The notes: generated from the sequence alone by a model not told the origin. A stretch of 64,000 nucleotides of DNA from Bacteroides faecichinchillae JCM 17102 (GCF_000614145.1 NZ_BAKK01000020.1:1-64000), one strand, 5' to 3'; shown: positions 33,726 through 43,665, counted from the first letter of the stretch. Made by a program: numbers and translations.

Positions 33726-35171
33726 TTATTTTTTTACACCTTTCTGACGACGTCCGCCATGATTGAAAATTTTAGCTTCTACCGGCAGATTCTTTTCCTG
33801 AGCCAGGCGAGTAGGAGTAGGGAAGTCAAGTTTTTCCAATTCAGTAATTGCATTCTTGATGTCACCTAACAACATGTCTGCCATGTCGCGGCTAAATCCC
33901 TGACGAACAACAATACGCATTACAACGTAATCTTGTAACTTTTCAGGCAACGTATAAGCAGGAACCATCCAGCCATGTTGAGACAGCTTATCTTGCAAAT
34001 CATACAGTGTCCATTTAGCTGTCTTAGCATATTCCGGTTTCATGTACCAAATAAATAGTGGGTTCACTACTTCTTTAGAGTAGTTTACGAACGGAGTCAT
34101 CTTTCCTATTTCGCCATGAAGATACTTGGCAATCTGCAAAGAGTTGTACTGAACTTCCTTGTAACCTTGGAATCCTAAACGGATGAATTGATAATACTGT
34201 CCTAAAATCTGAGCAGCAGGACGAGAGAAGTTCAAACCAACCTGAGTAATGTTTGCTCCTAGATAGTTTACGCTGAATGCCATTTCTTCGGGCAGATATT
34301 CTTTACCTTTCCATACTACCCAGCCCAATCCCGGATAAACAAGTCCGAATTTATGACCTGATACACTGATAGAAAGTACCCATTTCAGACGGAAGTCCCA
34401 TTTCGTTTCCGGATAAAGGAACGGAAGGATGAAGCCACCACTAGCGGCATCTACGTGAATAGGAATGTCAAAACCTGTTTTTGTATTATATGCATCAAGG
34501 GCTTTGTCAAGAGCTTCTACGTCATCATTCAATCCTGTCCATGTAACACCTTGGATAGGTACAATACAGATCGTGTTTTCATCACACATCTTCAATGCTT
34601 CTTCTGGATCGAGAGTTGTCTTTTCCAATGTTAAGGGCACTTCACGCATTTCAATCTGCCATAACTGGGCAAATTTTTCCCAAACTACCTGGAAACCGGT
34701 TGAGATAACAAAATTAGGTTTATCAAACGGTTTGCCTTGAGCTTGTCTTTTTTTACGCCAACGTAGCCACGCTGCTACACCACCCAACATACAAGCTTCG
34801 GAAGAGCCGATAGCCAAGGCACCAGTTTTCCAAGTATCCTTTTCTGGAGAGTTCCACAGGTTGGCAACGATATTGATACATTTACCGTTCATTACTGCGA
34901 TACGTGGATACTCTGTTTCATCGATGTAATTGATGTTGATAGCCTCGTTCATCAGTTTGGTAGCATATTCGTCCATGTAAGTAGTGACGAAGGTTGCTAG
35001 ATTCAGTCTTGGTTGAGTCTGAGCAAATGTTTCATCTTTCACCATTTGATATGCGATTTCCGGGGTAGTAGGGCCATCAGGAATTTTTTCTACGGGTGAA
35101 GGCTGCAACATTCTGTTAGAACCAAATACATCTGTCTTGGCATCACCTTTTCTAAAGTTTAAATCTTCCAT
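33726..35171 (-). CDS. gadB: Glutamate decarboxylase
   Basis: A 481-residue PLP enzyme converting glutamate to GABA and CO2, which consumes a cytoplasmic proton. Key parts are HVDAASGGFILPFLYPETKWDF (PLP phosphate and ring contacts), SVSGHKFGLVYPGLGW (with the Schiff-base Lys), and KYLPEEMAFSVNYLGANITQVGLNFSR. The length is close to the enterobacterial GadB. It is followed by glsA with 8 bases between, so it forms an operon. The leader holds an imperfect hairpin at 35201-35219. Confidence 0.95.
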   Translation of the reverse strand: MEDLNFRKGDAKTDVFGSNRMLQPSPVEKIPDGPTTPEIAYQMVKDETFAQTQPRLNLATFVTTYMDEYATKLMNEAININYIDETEYPRIAVMNGKCINIVANLWNSPEKDTWKTGALAIGSSEACMLGGVAAWLRWRKKRQAQGKPFDKPNFVISTGFQVVWEKFAQLWQIEMREVPLTLEKTTLDPEEALKMCDENTICIVPIQGVTWTGLNDDVEALDKALDAYNTKTGFDIPIHVDAASGGFILPFLYPETKWDFRLKWVLSISVSGHKFGLVYPGLGWVVWKGKEYLPEEMAFSVNYLGANITQVGLNFSRPAAQILGQYYQFIRLGFQGYKEVQYNSLQIAKYLHGEIGKMTPFVNYSKEVVNPLFIWYMKPEYAKTAKWTLYDLQDKLSQHGWMVPAYTLPEKLQDYVVMRIVVRQGFSRDMADMLLGDIKNAITELEKLDFPTPTRLAQEKNLPVEAKIFNHGGRRQKGVKK

Positions 35172-35321
35172 ACTTAATTTGTTTTTTTAAAGGTTTAGGC
35201 GATGGGGATTTTCCCCGTCTAATTTTTCACAACAACAGCAGATAGTATTGAAAGTTTGCTGGTTTTACATTATTTGGCGTTTATTAAGGGGTGAACTTTA
35301 TTGCGGTGTGATTGTTGTTTT

Positions 35322-35329
35322 CAAACCTA
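35322..35329 (-). promoter_or_regulatory. Candidate -7 element for gadB-glsA
   Basis: The minus strand reads TAGGTTTG, matching TAnnTTTG. It implies a leader of about 145 bases. Confidence 0.35.
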
Positions 35330-35350
35330 AACATTTAACTTTCATACAAT

Positions 35351-36590
35351 ATGAGAATACAGACAGGTCATGGGACTATTCCCCTTATCACTCTGATTGG
35401 TATCTGGTCAATATCGGCATTGAATGCATTACCAGGGTTAGCTGTTTCACCTATTTTGGGGAAGCTTTCTGTCATCTTTCCCCATTCTACGGAGCTGGAT
35501 ATTCAGATGCTTTCGTCATTACCTTCATTGTTGGTTATACCTTTTATTCTGTTAGCAGGTAAACTGACAGAGAAAATGAATTTTATCCGTTTGCTGCAAG
35601 CGGGATTAGCGATTTTTGCATTAAGTGGCATTTTATATTTATTGTCTAATAAGATGTGGCAATTGATCGCTGTCAGTGCTATGCTTGGGGTAGGTTCTGG
35701 TATGATTGTCCCGTTATCCACAGCTGATTTCCAAATACTTCAGTGGAGCTTATAGAGTGAAGCAGTTCGGACTTAGCTCAGCAATAACCAATGTGACACT
35801 TGTTGTAGCCACTACAGTTACCGGTTATTTGGCAGAAGTAAACTGGCACCTGCCTTTTGTGGTTTATCTGCTTCCCATAGTATCTCTTGTTTTGTCTGTT
35901 TATTTGAAAAGAAGTATGGATAGCGAAGGTGATTCTTCACTTGCTAAAAAAGAATCGTCTGATGGAAGTGAAGACGAAGAAGTGGATACGGTTACATTGC
36001 ATAGCAAATATGGTATCAATGTGAAGCACTTAATACAAGTAATGCTTTTTTATGGATTGTCTACTTTCCTTGTATTAGTTGTAACTTTCAATCTTCCTTT
36101 CTTGATGGAAGAATATCATTTTACCAGTGGTAATTCTGGCATTATGATATCACTATTCTTTTTGGCGATTATGGCTCCCGGTTTTTTCCTCAACCAGATT
36201 GTTGGTCGATTGAAAGAGAAAACAAAATTTTATAGTTTGTTATCCATTGCGATTGGTCTTGCTTTGATATGGGTTTCTCCAAAAGAATGGGTGATTGCAC
36301 CCGGATGTATTCTTGTTGGTTTAGGTTATGGAGTGATTCAGCCGATTATTTATGATAAGACAACTCACACAGCTATTTCTAGAAAAGTAACTTTAGCACT
36401 GGCTTTTGTGATGATGATGAACTATCTTGCCATTTTGCTTTGTCCGTTTATCATTGACTTTTTCCAGTCAATGTTCCACATAAAGACTCAGCAGTTTGGT
36501 TTTGTATTTAATTTATGTATTACAATTGCTGCTCTCATATGGGCTTATATTCGCCGTCACGAGTTTCTATTTAATGACCAATTGAAATAA
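35351..36590 (+). CDS. MFS transporter (one frameshift)
   Basis: The frames 35351-35755 and 35706-36590 make one MFS protein of about 413 residues with roughly 12 membrane helices. The break is near 35721: the first frame ends VPLST followed by nonsense, while the other continues LISKYFSGAYRVKQFGLSSAIT, the usual next loop and helix. The shift is probably an assembly error. An internal hydrophilic loop rich in Ser/Glu/Asp (SEDEEVDTVTL) separates the two halves. Specificity is not readable. The EamA transporter gene follows 7 bases later, so both are co-transcribed, divergent from the gad genes. Confidence 0.78.
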
Positions 36591-36597
36591 AACAAAG

Positions 36598-37524
36598 ATG
36601 AAGAATAAAAAACTAGAAGCCAACCTAAGTATGGCAGTCTCAAAAGTCTTTAGTGGATTGAATATGAATGCTCTGAAATTTCTTCTCCCATTGTGGATGA
36701 GTCCACTGACGGGGGCAACATTTCGTTGTGCTTTTGCAGCAGTTGCTTTCTGGGTGATAGGTTGGTTTATGCCTCCGGAGAAATCGACAACAAGAGATAA
36801 GTGGCTTCTATTCTTATTGGGGGCTTTGGGACTTTATGGATTTATGTTCCTCTATCTTACAGGATTGAGTAAAACAACTCCGGTTTCCAGTTCTATCTTT
36901 ACTAGTTTGCAACCTATTTGGGTTTTTCTGATAATGATTTTTTTCTATAAAGAGAAAGCTACCGGCAAAAAGATAATCGGAATTTCTATAGGATTAATAG
37001 GAGCATTGGTTTGTATCTTAACTCAGCAAAGTGACGATCTGGCTTCTGATGCTTTTGTAGGAAATATGCTTTGTCTCATCAGTTCGATAGTTTATGCTAT
37101 CTATCTGGTATTGAGTCAACGCATTCTTACTTCTATTGGTGCAATGACTATGTTAAAATATACCTTTTCAGGTGCGGCTGTCTCTGCCATTATCGTGTCT
37201 TGTATTGTTGGTATTGATGCACCTGTCTTTTCATTACCATTCCACTGGACGCCTTTCCTGATCTTAATGTTTGTTCTGGTATTTCCGACCACTATTAGCT
37301 ATATGCTGCTTCCTGTTGGCTTGAAATATTTGAAGACAACAGTCGTTGCCATTTACGGTTACCTTATCCTGATTGTTGCAACGATAGCTTCCTTGGTATT
37401 AGGTCAAGACCGTTTTAGCTGGACACAAACCTTTGCGATTTTATTTATCTGTGTGGGAGTTTATTTGGTAGAAGTAGCGGAAAGTAAAGATCAGTCGGCA
37501 GACTCATTGAAAACCAAAAAATGA
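36598..37524 (+). CDS. DMT-superfamily EamA transporter
   Basis: A 308-residue protein with ten predicted helices in two EamA repeats (about 10-145 and 155-295). The second half shows YAIYLVLSQRILTSIGAMTML and PTTISYMLLPVGLKYLKTTVVAIYGYLILIVATIAS. Members export metabolites or amino acids. Substrate is unknown. The start ATG follows the MFS gene by 7 bases. Confidence 0.85.
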   Translation: MKNKKLEANLSMAVSKVFSGLNMNALKFLLPLWMSPLTGATFRCAFAAVAFWVIGWFMPPEKSTTRDKWLLFLLGALGLYGFMFLYLTGLSKTTPVSSSIFTSLQPIWVFLIMIFFYKEKATGKKIIGISIGLIGALVCILTQQSDDLASDAFVGNMLCLISSIVYAIYLVLSQRILTSIGAMTMLKYTFSGAAVSAIIVSCIVGIDAPVFSLPFHWTPFLILMFVLVFPTTISYMLLPVGLKYLKTTVVAIYGYLILIVATIASLVLGQDRFSWTQTFAILFICVGVYLVEVAESKDQSADSLKTKK

Positions 37525-37585
37525 AAGAAATAAGGTATCCCTATATCCCTATAGAGATACCTATCAATTATTTAATCATCATGTT

Positions 37586-37978
37586 TTATAGAGAGGAGTT
37601 GATAGCTTTAGCTATGGCTATAAATTCTTCTTCCGATAATTTCAATTTAGGATTGGAAAATAGCATATCCGATTCCTTCTGGATAGGGATCAGATGAATG
37701 TGTGCATGAGGAACTTCCAGACCAATAACAGCTTCACCAACTTTCTGACAGGGGAAAGCCTTTTGAATGCCTTTAGCTATTTTCTTGGCGAAGACGTGCA
37801 TAGCTGCTAAATCTTCATCACTCAAATCGAAAATATAATCAACTTCTTGTTTGGGGACTACCAACGTATGTCCTTTTACCAACGGATTGATGTCAAGGAA
37901 AGCAAAGAACTTATCGTCTTCGGCCACCTTGTAACAGGGAATTTCACCTGCGATGATTCTGCTGAATATTGTTGCCAT
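37586..37978 (-). CDS. HIT-family nucleotide hydrolase
   Basis: A 130-residue protein with the histidine-triad motif HAHIHLIPI and an N-terminal IFSRIIAGEIPCYKVAEDDKFFAFLDINPLVKGHTLVVPK. Such enzymes hydrolyse adenosine phosphoramidates and similar nucleotides. It lies 52 bases after greA, with a terminator between, so it may be transcribed separately or by read-through. Confidence 0.92.
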   Translation of the reverse strand: MATIFSRIIAGEIPCYKVAEDDKFFAFLDINPLVKGHTLVVPKQEVDYIFDLSDEDLAAMHVFAKKIAKGIQKAFPCQKVGEAVIGLEVPHAHIHLIPIQKESDMLFSNPKLKLSEEEFIAIAKAINSSL

Positions 37979-37996
37979 AACGTATATAGATAAAAG

Positions 37997-38026
37997 AAGG
38001 CAAGCTCCTTTGCGGAGACCTGCCTT
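37997..38026 (-). terminator. Terminator of greA
   Basis: AAGGCAAGCTCC (37997-38008) pairs with GGAGACCTGCCTT (38014-38026) with small mismatches. A TCTTTTATC tract follows on the minus strand. Confidence 0.6.
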
Positions 38027-38030
38027 TACA

Positions 38031-38495
38031 TTAAATTGATATGTTTACTACTTCCAGTGCAATCTGACCTTGCGGAACTTTGATTTCAGCAATATCACCT
38101 ACCTTTTTACCAAGTAAACCTTGTGCGATAGGAGTATTTACAGAAATCTTTCCTTCTTTCAGATTAGCTTCACTTTCAGAAACGATGGTATAAGTCATCT
38201 TCATACCATTTTTTACGTTCTTCAGTTCCACTTTGTTTAAGATCTGTACGGAATCTGTTTTTAATTTTGATTCATCAATAATCTTAGCATCTGCGATAAC
38301 AGCTTTTAATTTGTTAATGCGCATTTCCAACATGCCTTGCGCTTCTTTAGCTGCATCGTATTCTGCATTTTCTGACAAATCTCCTTTATCTCTTGCTTCA
38401 GCTATTGCCGCAGAGATTTTAGGGCGTTCTACTGTTTCCAGTTCTTTCAGTTCCGCCATAAGTTTTTTGTAACCTTCTTCTGACATATAAGCCAT
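38031..38495 (-). CDS. greA: Transcription elongation factor GreA
   Basis: A 154-residue protein. The N-terminal coiled coil includes the tip region DLSENAEYDAAKEAQ (about 37-51), with the acidic residues that enter the RNA polymerase secondary channel and stimulate cleavage of backtracked RNA. The C-terminal FKBP-like domain includes ISVNTPIAQGLLGKKVGDIAEIKVPQG. A strong Shine-Dalgarno site, AAAGGAGGAA (38510-38501), is unusual for this genome and suggests high translation. A terminator-like hairpin lies in the leader. Confidence 0.95.
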   Translation of the reverse strand: MAYMSEEGYKKLMAELKELETVERPKISAAIAEARDKGDLSENAEYDAAKEAQGMLEMRINKLKAVIADAKIIDESKLKTDSVQILNKVELKNVKNGMKMTYTIVSESEANLKEGKISVNTPIAQGLLGKKVGDIAEIKVPQGQIALEVVNISI

Positions 38496-38528
38496 GATGT
38501 TTCCTCCTTTAATTAAAAATGGTCATAT

Positions 38529-38564
38529 AAACAAAAAAGAATTCCAACATGAGTCATGCTGGAA
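38529..38564 (-). promoter_or_regulatory. Terminator-like hairpin in the greA leader
   Basis: On the minus strand TTCCAGCATGA (38564-38554) pairs with TCATGTTGGAA (38552-38542), including a G-U pair, followed by TTCTTTTTTG. It lies between the -7 element at 38587-38594 and the greA start, so it could attenuate greA transcription. Confidence 0.55.
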
Positions 38565-38586
38565 CCCTCTTCTAATGATTTCTTTG

Positions 38587-38594
38587 CAAAGATA
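38587..38594 (-). promoter_or_regulatory. -7 element for greA
   Basis: The minus strand reads TATCTTTG, matching TAnnTTTG. It lies upstream of the leader hairpin. Confidence 0.55.
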
Positions 38595-38672
38595 ACCTTT
38601 TAAGTAATATGAGTCAAGCAAAAAAGAATGCTATGTAACATATTTAAATGAAATATGCTAAAATGTAACAAC

Positions 38673-39824
38673 TTAAAGTAAAGATTTGACGGATGCTTCT
38701 ATATCCTTGATGTCTTCGCCACGAAGTTTTAATTCGTTGTTGCGATTAACTAGGAAGATAGATGGTATCTGACGAACATTATATACAGCTACGTTGCTGG
38801 AATACACACCGTTGCCGTCGCGAACGCATACCCAAGGCAAGTTGGCTGCGGATGTTTTCCAGAAATGCTCGTCGGCATCTAAAGATACTTGATAAATTTC
38901 CAATCCCTGTGAAGCGTATTTGTTATATAATTCACGAAGCATCAAGTTGTGTGTCGCACCTGCCGGAGCTTGGTATACAGTGAAATCTAACAACACTACT
39001 TTACCTTTCAGATCAGTCAGTTTGCGAATATTTCCTTTCACATCACGTAATGCAATATCGATAATACCTGTTTTTATAATCTTGTCTTGTGGAATCTCCA
39101 GATTCTGTGTCTGAGGTTTGCGAGTATTCTTCATCCCTTTAATCACAATATTATACAGGTTCTTGGAACGTACAGCATGAGGAAAAGCATTGTTGAGGCT
39201 GGTAGCAACGGCTGCAAAACATCTTACATCGTCTTTATTGTTCAACGGATCAAATATCAAGTAGTCGTTGAGTTTCTGGAACAAAGCGAAATAAGCAGCT
39301 GCAGTGTTAGGAGCCGCAAAAATATAGTTCATTTTAACATCGTCTTTGTATCTTTTTACCAGTGCGGTGAGGCTATCTTCCAGAACATTGTGACTTAATT
39401 TATTAGCTCGCAGTGCATTTAATAAATTATCCGCATCTTTCTGAAGACGGATCTGCTTTAAAGTCAGTTCTTTAATCTTACTGCTATTTTCTGAACCTTC
39501 AACAGTATATGCTGTGGAAAAATCGGTGTAAGGGGCATTGATTTGAATCGTTTCAAGTGAATCCACAGAGAAATTGATGACTTTATCTTCTACCCGTAGC
39601 CGATAAAATTCCGGAGATTCGGGACGGGGTTGTTTGAAGCTGAACTTACCTTCCCCCTTTAGCTTGACAGAATCAAGTGGAACGATACCTTCCAACCCGG
39701 AAGCTTCCAGATAAAGAGTTTTTCCGTCAGCTCCGGATACGTCACCGTTTACATGGAACTTAGGGCCGGAACTACAAGCTGTAATGGTCAGTGCAGCAAT
39801 AGCTGCAAAAGTTATTTTTTTCAT
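38673..39824 (-). CDS. Thioredoxin-fold lipoprotein (DUF4369/TlpA-like) lacking the CXXC motif
   Basis: From the ATG at 39824 the protein has 383 residues with a lipoprotein signal (MKKITFAAIAALTITACSSG). The frame is open to 39866, but the promoter follows closely. Residues about 20-120 match the DUF4369 domain (FHVNGDVSGADGKTLYLEASGLEGIVPLDSVKLKGEGKFSF). The C-terminal approximately 130 residues are a thioredoxin fold (LKGKVVLLDFTVYQAPAGATHNLMLRELYNKYASQGLEIYQVSLD). Where TlpA/ResA proteins have WCxxC, this one has YQAPAG, so it cannot act as a thiol oxidoreductase of the usual kind. Confidence 0.85.
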   Translation of the reverse strand: MKKITFAAIAALTITACSSGPKFHVNGDVSGADGKTLYLEASGLEGIVPLDSVKLKGEGKFSFKQPRPESPEFYRLRVEDKVINFSVDSLETIQINAPYTDFSTAYTVEGSENSSKIKELTLKQIRLQKDADNLLNALRANKLSHNVLEDSLTALVKRYKDDVKMNYIFAAPNTAAAYFALFQKLNDYLIFDPLNNKDDVRCFAAVATSLNNAFPHAVRSKNLYNIVIKGMKNTRKPQTQNLEIPQDKIIKTGIIDIALRDVKGNIRKLTDLKGKVVLLDFTVYQAPAGATHNLMLRELYNKYASQGLEIYQVSLDADEHFWKTSAANLPWVCVRDGNGVYSSNVAVYNVRQIPSIFLVNRNNELKLRGEDIKDIEASVKSLL

Positions 39825-39847
39825 ATCGTGTGTTATTATAAGAGTTG

Positions 39848-39855
39848 CAAATATA
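39848..39855 (-). promoter_or_regulatory. -7 element for the thioredoxin-fold lipoprotein
   Basis: The minus strand reads TATATTTG, 23 bases before the start codon at 39824. Confidence 0.5.
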
Positions 39856-39970
39856 CTTCTTTTCAAGATTAGTCAAAGCATTTTGCCTGCTTCTTCACCC
39901 TTATTTTGAAAAAAATCATATTACAACTAACTTTTTACCTCATTTCCACCCGATTACAATGATAAATGTG

Positions 39971-39978
39971 TATCTTTG
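39971..39978 (+). promoter_or_regulatory. -7 element for pnp
   Basis: TATCTTTG lies 39 bases before the ATG at 40018. Confidence 0.5.
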
Positions 39979-40017
39979 CAAGAATTTTGAAAGAAAAGTA
40001 TAGATAAAACAATTTTT

Positions 40018-42144
40018 ATGATTAACCCAATTGTTAAAACGATCGAGTTACCTGATGGAAGAACCATCACACTCGAGACGGGAAAGTTGGCAAAACAGGC
40101 AGACGGTTCTGTAATGCTTCGCATGGGAAACACCATGTTGTTAGCTACTGTTTGTGCCGCTAAAGATGCAGTTCCCGGAACAGATTTTATGCCTTTACAG
40201 GTAGAGTACAAAGAAAAATTTGCGGCATTCGGCCGTTTCCCTGGTGGTTTCACCAAAAGAGAAGGTAGAGCTTCTGATTATGAAATTCTTACTTGTCGTC
40301 TTGTAGACCGCGCTCTCCGTCCTCTATTCCCTGATAACTATCATGCAGAGGTATATGTAAACATCATTCTCTTTTCAGCTGATGGTGAAGATATGCCGGA
40401 TGCTTTGGCAGGACTTGCTGCTTCTGCAGCACTTGCTGTTTCAGATATTCCTTTCAACGGACCGATCTCTGAAGTACGTGTAGCACGTATTGATGGACAG
40501 TTCGTTATCAATCCTACTTTTAACCAATTGGAAAAAGCTGATATGGACCTTATGGTTGCCGCTACTTATGAGAATATCATGATGGTAGAAGGTGAAATGA
40601 ATGAAGTATCGGAAGCTGAATTACTGGAAGCAATGAAGGTGGCTCACGAAGCTATCAAAGTTCATTGTAAAGCTCAAATGGAACTGACAGAAGAAGTTGG
40701 TAAAACTGTAAAACGTGAATATTGCCATGAAGTAAATGACGAAGATTTGCGTAAGGCTGTACGTGAAGCATGTTATGACAAGGCTTATGCTATCGCTGCT
40801 TCTGGAAACAAGAACAAGCACGAACGTATGGAGGCTTTTGAGGCTATCTGTGACGAGTTTAAAGCACAATTCTCAGAAGAAGAATTGGAAGAAAAAGCTC
40901 CGTTGATCGACCGTTATTATCATGATGTAGAAAAAGAAGCCATGCGTCGTAGCATTCTTGATGAAGGCAAGCGTTTGGATGGTCGTAAGACTACCGAGAT
41001 TCGTCCGATCTGGTGCGAAGTGGGATACCTACCTGGCCCTCATGGATCTGCTATCTTTACTCGTGGTGAAACTCAGTCATTGACTTCTGTTACTTTAGGT
41101 ACGAAATTGGATGAGAAGATCATAGATGATGTATTGACTCATGGAAAGGAACGTTTCTTGTTACATTATAATTTTCCTCCTTTCTCAACAGGTGAAGCTA
41201 AAGCACAACGTGGTGTAGGTCGTCGTGAAATCGGTCACGGTCACTTGGCTTGGCGTGCATTGAAAGGACAGATTCCTGCTGACTATCCGTATGTAGTACG
41301 TGTCGTTTCAGATATTCTTGAATCTAATGGTTCTTCTTCAATGGCTACTGTATGTGCCGGAACATTGGCTTTGATGGATGCGGGTGTGAAAATCAACAAA
41401 CCGGTTTCTGGTATCGCTATGGGATTGATTAAGAATCCGGGTGAAGAGAAATATGCTATATTGTCTGATATCTTGGGTGATGAAGATCACCTCGGAGATA
41501 TGGACTTCAAGGTGACTGGTACAAAAGATGGTATTACCGCCACTCAGATGGATATTAAAGTAGACGGTCTGTCGTATGATATTCTGGAACGTGCTTTGAA
41601 TCAGGCAAAAGAAGGTCGGATGCATATCCTTGGTAAGATCACTGAAACAATCTCTGAACCACGTGTTGATTTGAAAGACCATGCTCCTCGTATTGAGACG
41701 ATGACTATCCCGAAAGAATTTATCGGTGCTATTATCGGCCCGGGTGGAAAAATCATTCAGGGTATGCAGGAAGAAACGGGTGCTGTAATCACTATCGAAG
41801 AAATCGGTGGAATCGGTCGCATCGAGGTTTCCGGAACAAACAAGAAGTGCATTGATGACGCTATGCGTATGATCAAAGCAATCGTTGCTGTTCCTGAAAT
41901 AGGTGAAGTGTATAAAGGTAAGGTTCGCTCTATCATGCCTTACGGTGCATTCATCGAATTCTTGCCAGGTAAAGATGGTTTGCTTCATATCTCAGAAATT
42001 GACTGGAAACGTCTCGAAACAGTTGAAGAAGCCGGAATCAAAGAAGGGGATGAGATTGATGTTAAATTGATTGATATTGATCCGAAGACAGGTAAATTCA
42101 AACTTTCAAGAAAAGTTTTGATGCCAAGACCGGAAAAGAAATAA
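40018..42144 (+). CDS. pnp: Polyribonucleotide nucleotidyltransferase (PNPase)
   Basis: A 708-residue enzyme that degrades RNA 3' to 5' by phosphorolysis. The domains in order are a first RNase PH core (about 1-145), a helical linker, a second RNase PH core (about 320-550, with [30 protein letters not shown]), a KH domain ([23 protein letters not shown], about 560-620) and an S1 domain ([32 protein letters not shown], about 630-700). All parts are complete. It is transcribed alone and ends at a terminator at 42173-42205. Confidence 0.97.
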   Translation: MINPIVKTIELPDGRTITLETGKLAKQADGSVMLRMGNTMLLATVCAAKDAVPGTDFMPLQVEYKEKFAAFGRFPGGFTKREGRASDYEILTCRLVDRALRPLFPDNYHAEVYVNIILFSADGEDMPDALAGLAASAALAVSDIPFNGPISEVRVARIDGQFVINPTFNQLEKADMDLMVAATYENIMMVEGEMNEVSEAELLEAMKVAHEAIKVHCKAQMELTEEVGKTVKREYCHEVNDEDLRKAVREACYDKAYAIAASGNKNKHERMEAFEAICDEFKAQFSEEELEEKAPLIDRYYHDVEKEAMRRSILDEGKRLDGRKTTEIRPIWCEVGYLPGPHGSAIFTRGETQSLTSVTLGTKLDEKIIDDVLTHGKERFLLHYNFPPFSTGEAKAQRGVGRREIGHGHLAWRALKGQIPADYPYVVRVVSDILESNGSSSMATVCAGTLALMDAGVKINKPVSGIAMGLIKNPGEEKYAILSDILGDEDHLGDMDFKVTGTKDGITATQMDIKVDGLSYDILERALNQAKEGRMHILGKITETISEPRVDLKDHAPRIETMTIPKEFIGAIIGPGGKIIQGMQEETGAVITIEEIGGIGRIEVSGTNKKCIDDAMRMIKAIVAVPEIGEVYKGKVRSIMPYGAFIEFLPGKDGLLHISEIDWKRLETVEEAGIKEGDEIDVKLIDIDPKTGKFKLSRKVLMPRPEKK

Positions 42145-42172
42145 AGAAACGAATTGTTTCTCATAATTAGAT

Positions 42173-42205
42173 GGCCCGATTACTTTAAGTAGTCGGGCTA
42201 TTTTA
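42173..42205 (+). terminator. Terminator of pnp
   Basis: GCCCGATTACTT pairs with AAGTAGTCGGGC (one mismatch) and is followed by TATTTTATTTA. Confidence 0.75.
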
Positions 42206-42245
42206 TTTACATATGTATCTTGTTTTGTCAGAATAGTACTAAAAA

Positions 42246-42277
42246 GAATCGGAAAGTACCCCCATACTTCCCGATTC
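42246..42277. repeat. Inverted repeat in the pnp-buk gap
   Basis: GAATCGGAAAGTA (42246-42258) and TACTTCCCGATTC (42265-42277) form a 13-bp stem with one mismatch around a CCCCCA loop. Confidence 0.5.
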
Positions 42278-42514
42278 GAAACAGTCAAAAATCGACCTTA
42301 ATCAATTTATTAACTTAACACGTTACAAAGATATGAGAAAATTTTCTTTGGAATGGCTTTTTACTCAAAAAAGTTTAATCGTAGAGTAAATAATGTTGTT
42401 ATGGAAGCTGTTTTTAGGTTAGCGAGAAGGCGGGTAAGGACTTTTTCTTCGGTTATAAGACCGATTTATAGGTTATATAATATTCTTTTCTGAATTGCTT
42501 GCTTGAATGACTTT

Positions 42515-42579
42515 CCCCGGACGTACATCTGGGGAATCCCCACATGTACGTCTGGTACTACCCAGATGTACGTCCGGGG
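42515..42579. repeat. Nested inverted repeats with alternative pairings
   Basis: CCCCGGACGTACATCTGGG (42515-42533) and CCCAGATGTACGTCCGGGG (42561-42579) form a perfect 19-bp stem. A middle copy lets ACGTACATCTGGGGA (42521-42535) pair with TCCCCACATGTACGT (42537-42551) instead. The two pairings exclude each other. It lies directly after the buk stop codon and may be its terminator on the minus strand, but lacks a T run. Confidence 0.6.
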
Positions 42580-42586
42580 ATATGAG

Positions 42587-43648
42587 TTACTTATAAATTT
42601 GTATTGGAAGTTCGCCTTTTAATGCACTTAGAGCATTCAATGCCAATGCTTCCATTTCATCTTCTCCGGGATAGACATATATAGGGGCCAGGAATGCAAT
42701 ACGTTTTGTCAGGCGGGAGACTACATAATCGGAGTAAGCAATACCACCTGTTAGAAGGATCGCGTCTATTTTTCCACAAAGTACAGTAGAGGCGGCGCCA
42801 ATTGCTTTAGCAATATTATAGATCATGGCATCTATTACTAATTCTGCTTTCTTGTCACCTTTTTCTATGGATTGGATAATAGCAGCTACATCTGTAGTAC
42901 CTAAATGGGCAGTAAGTCCGGCTCGTCCCGAAATGCGTTTTTTTAGTTCGTCTTTGGTGAACTGACCACTAAAACATAAATCAATTAACTGGCCTGCAGG
43001 AAGTGTTCCTGCTCGTTCTGGTGAGAAAGGACCTTCACCGTCTAGTGCATTATTGGCGTCAATGGCACGTCCGTGCTGGTGGACTGCTATAGAAATCCCC
43101 CCTCCCAAGTGACAAATAATCAAATCTAGACTTTCATAGTGGGTATGTTGTTCCTGAGCGAATCGGCGTGCAATTGCTTTTTGGTTTAAAGCGTGCCAGA
43201 TGGTAATTCGTGGCATTAATGGAGACCCAGTGATACGGGCTATGTCTTCCAGTTCGTCCACTACTCCAGGGTCAGCAATAAATGCACGACAACTAGGTAA
43301 AGAAGAAGATAGTTCATCAGCAATTAATCCTCCCAAGTTACAGACATGAGTACGCATTGCGTGTAAGGTATCGCGTTTCATCGCATCGTTTACTTCGTAT
43401 ACACCACCGGGAATAGGCTTGACTAGACCACCGCGTCCGACGATTGCATCGAATGCGAAAGGTATTCCGTTAGCTTCTAGTTCCTGAAGTACCAGATTCT
43501 TCCGAAATTCGAATTGATCTATCACTTGTGGATAGGCGGATAATTCTTCCACTGTATGTCGGATATTGCGAACCAGAATCGGAGTTTCGTTTTCGTATAC
43601 AGCTATTTTGGTGGAAGTAGAACCGGGGTTGATTGCTAGAATCTTCAT
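42587..43648 (-). CDS. buk: Butyrate kinase
   Basis: A 353-residue member of the acetokinase family. The ASKHA-fold phosphate loop is in ILAINPGSTSTKIAVYEN, and other motifs are DAIVGRGGLVKPIPGGVYEVND, SLDLIICHLGGGISIAVHQHG and AILLTGGIAYSDYV. It converts butyryl phosphate and ADP to butyrate and ATP. It follows the phosphate butyryltransferase gene by 17 bases, so both form an operon. Branched or related acyl groups are possible substrates. Confidence 0.93.
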   Translation of the reverse strand: MKILAINPGSTSTKIAVYENETPILVRNIRHTVEELSAYPQVIDQFEFRKNLVLQELEANGIPFAFDAIVGRGGLVKPIPGGVYEVNDAMKRDTLHAMRTHVCNLGGLIADELSSSLPSCRAFIADPGVVDELEDIARITGSPLMPRITIWHALNQKAIARRFAQEQHTHYESLDLIICHLGGGISIAVHQHGRAIDANNALDGEGPFSPERAGTLPAGQLIDLCFSGQFTKDELKKRISGRAGLTAHLGTTDVAAIIQSIEKGDKKAELVIDAMIYNIAKAIGAASTVLCGKIDAILLTGGIAYSDYVVSRLTKRIAFLAPIYVYPGEDEMEALALNALSALKGELPIQIYK

Positions 43649-43665
43649 TAATCTTGAATTTTAAA

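Noticed and set aside
35201..35219. Hairpin in the gadB leader as a riboswitch
   Set aside because: The stem is short with a mismatch on the transcribed strand, and no known riboswitch pattern is seen.
41338..41988. Long minus-strand open frame inside pnp
   Set aside because: Antisense shadow of a highly biased coding sequence.
42515..42579. Possible CRISPR or insertion-sequence end
   Set aside because: Only three units in alternating orientation, no transposase and no spacers.
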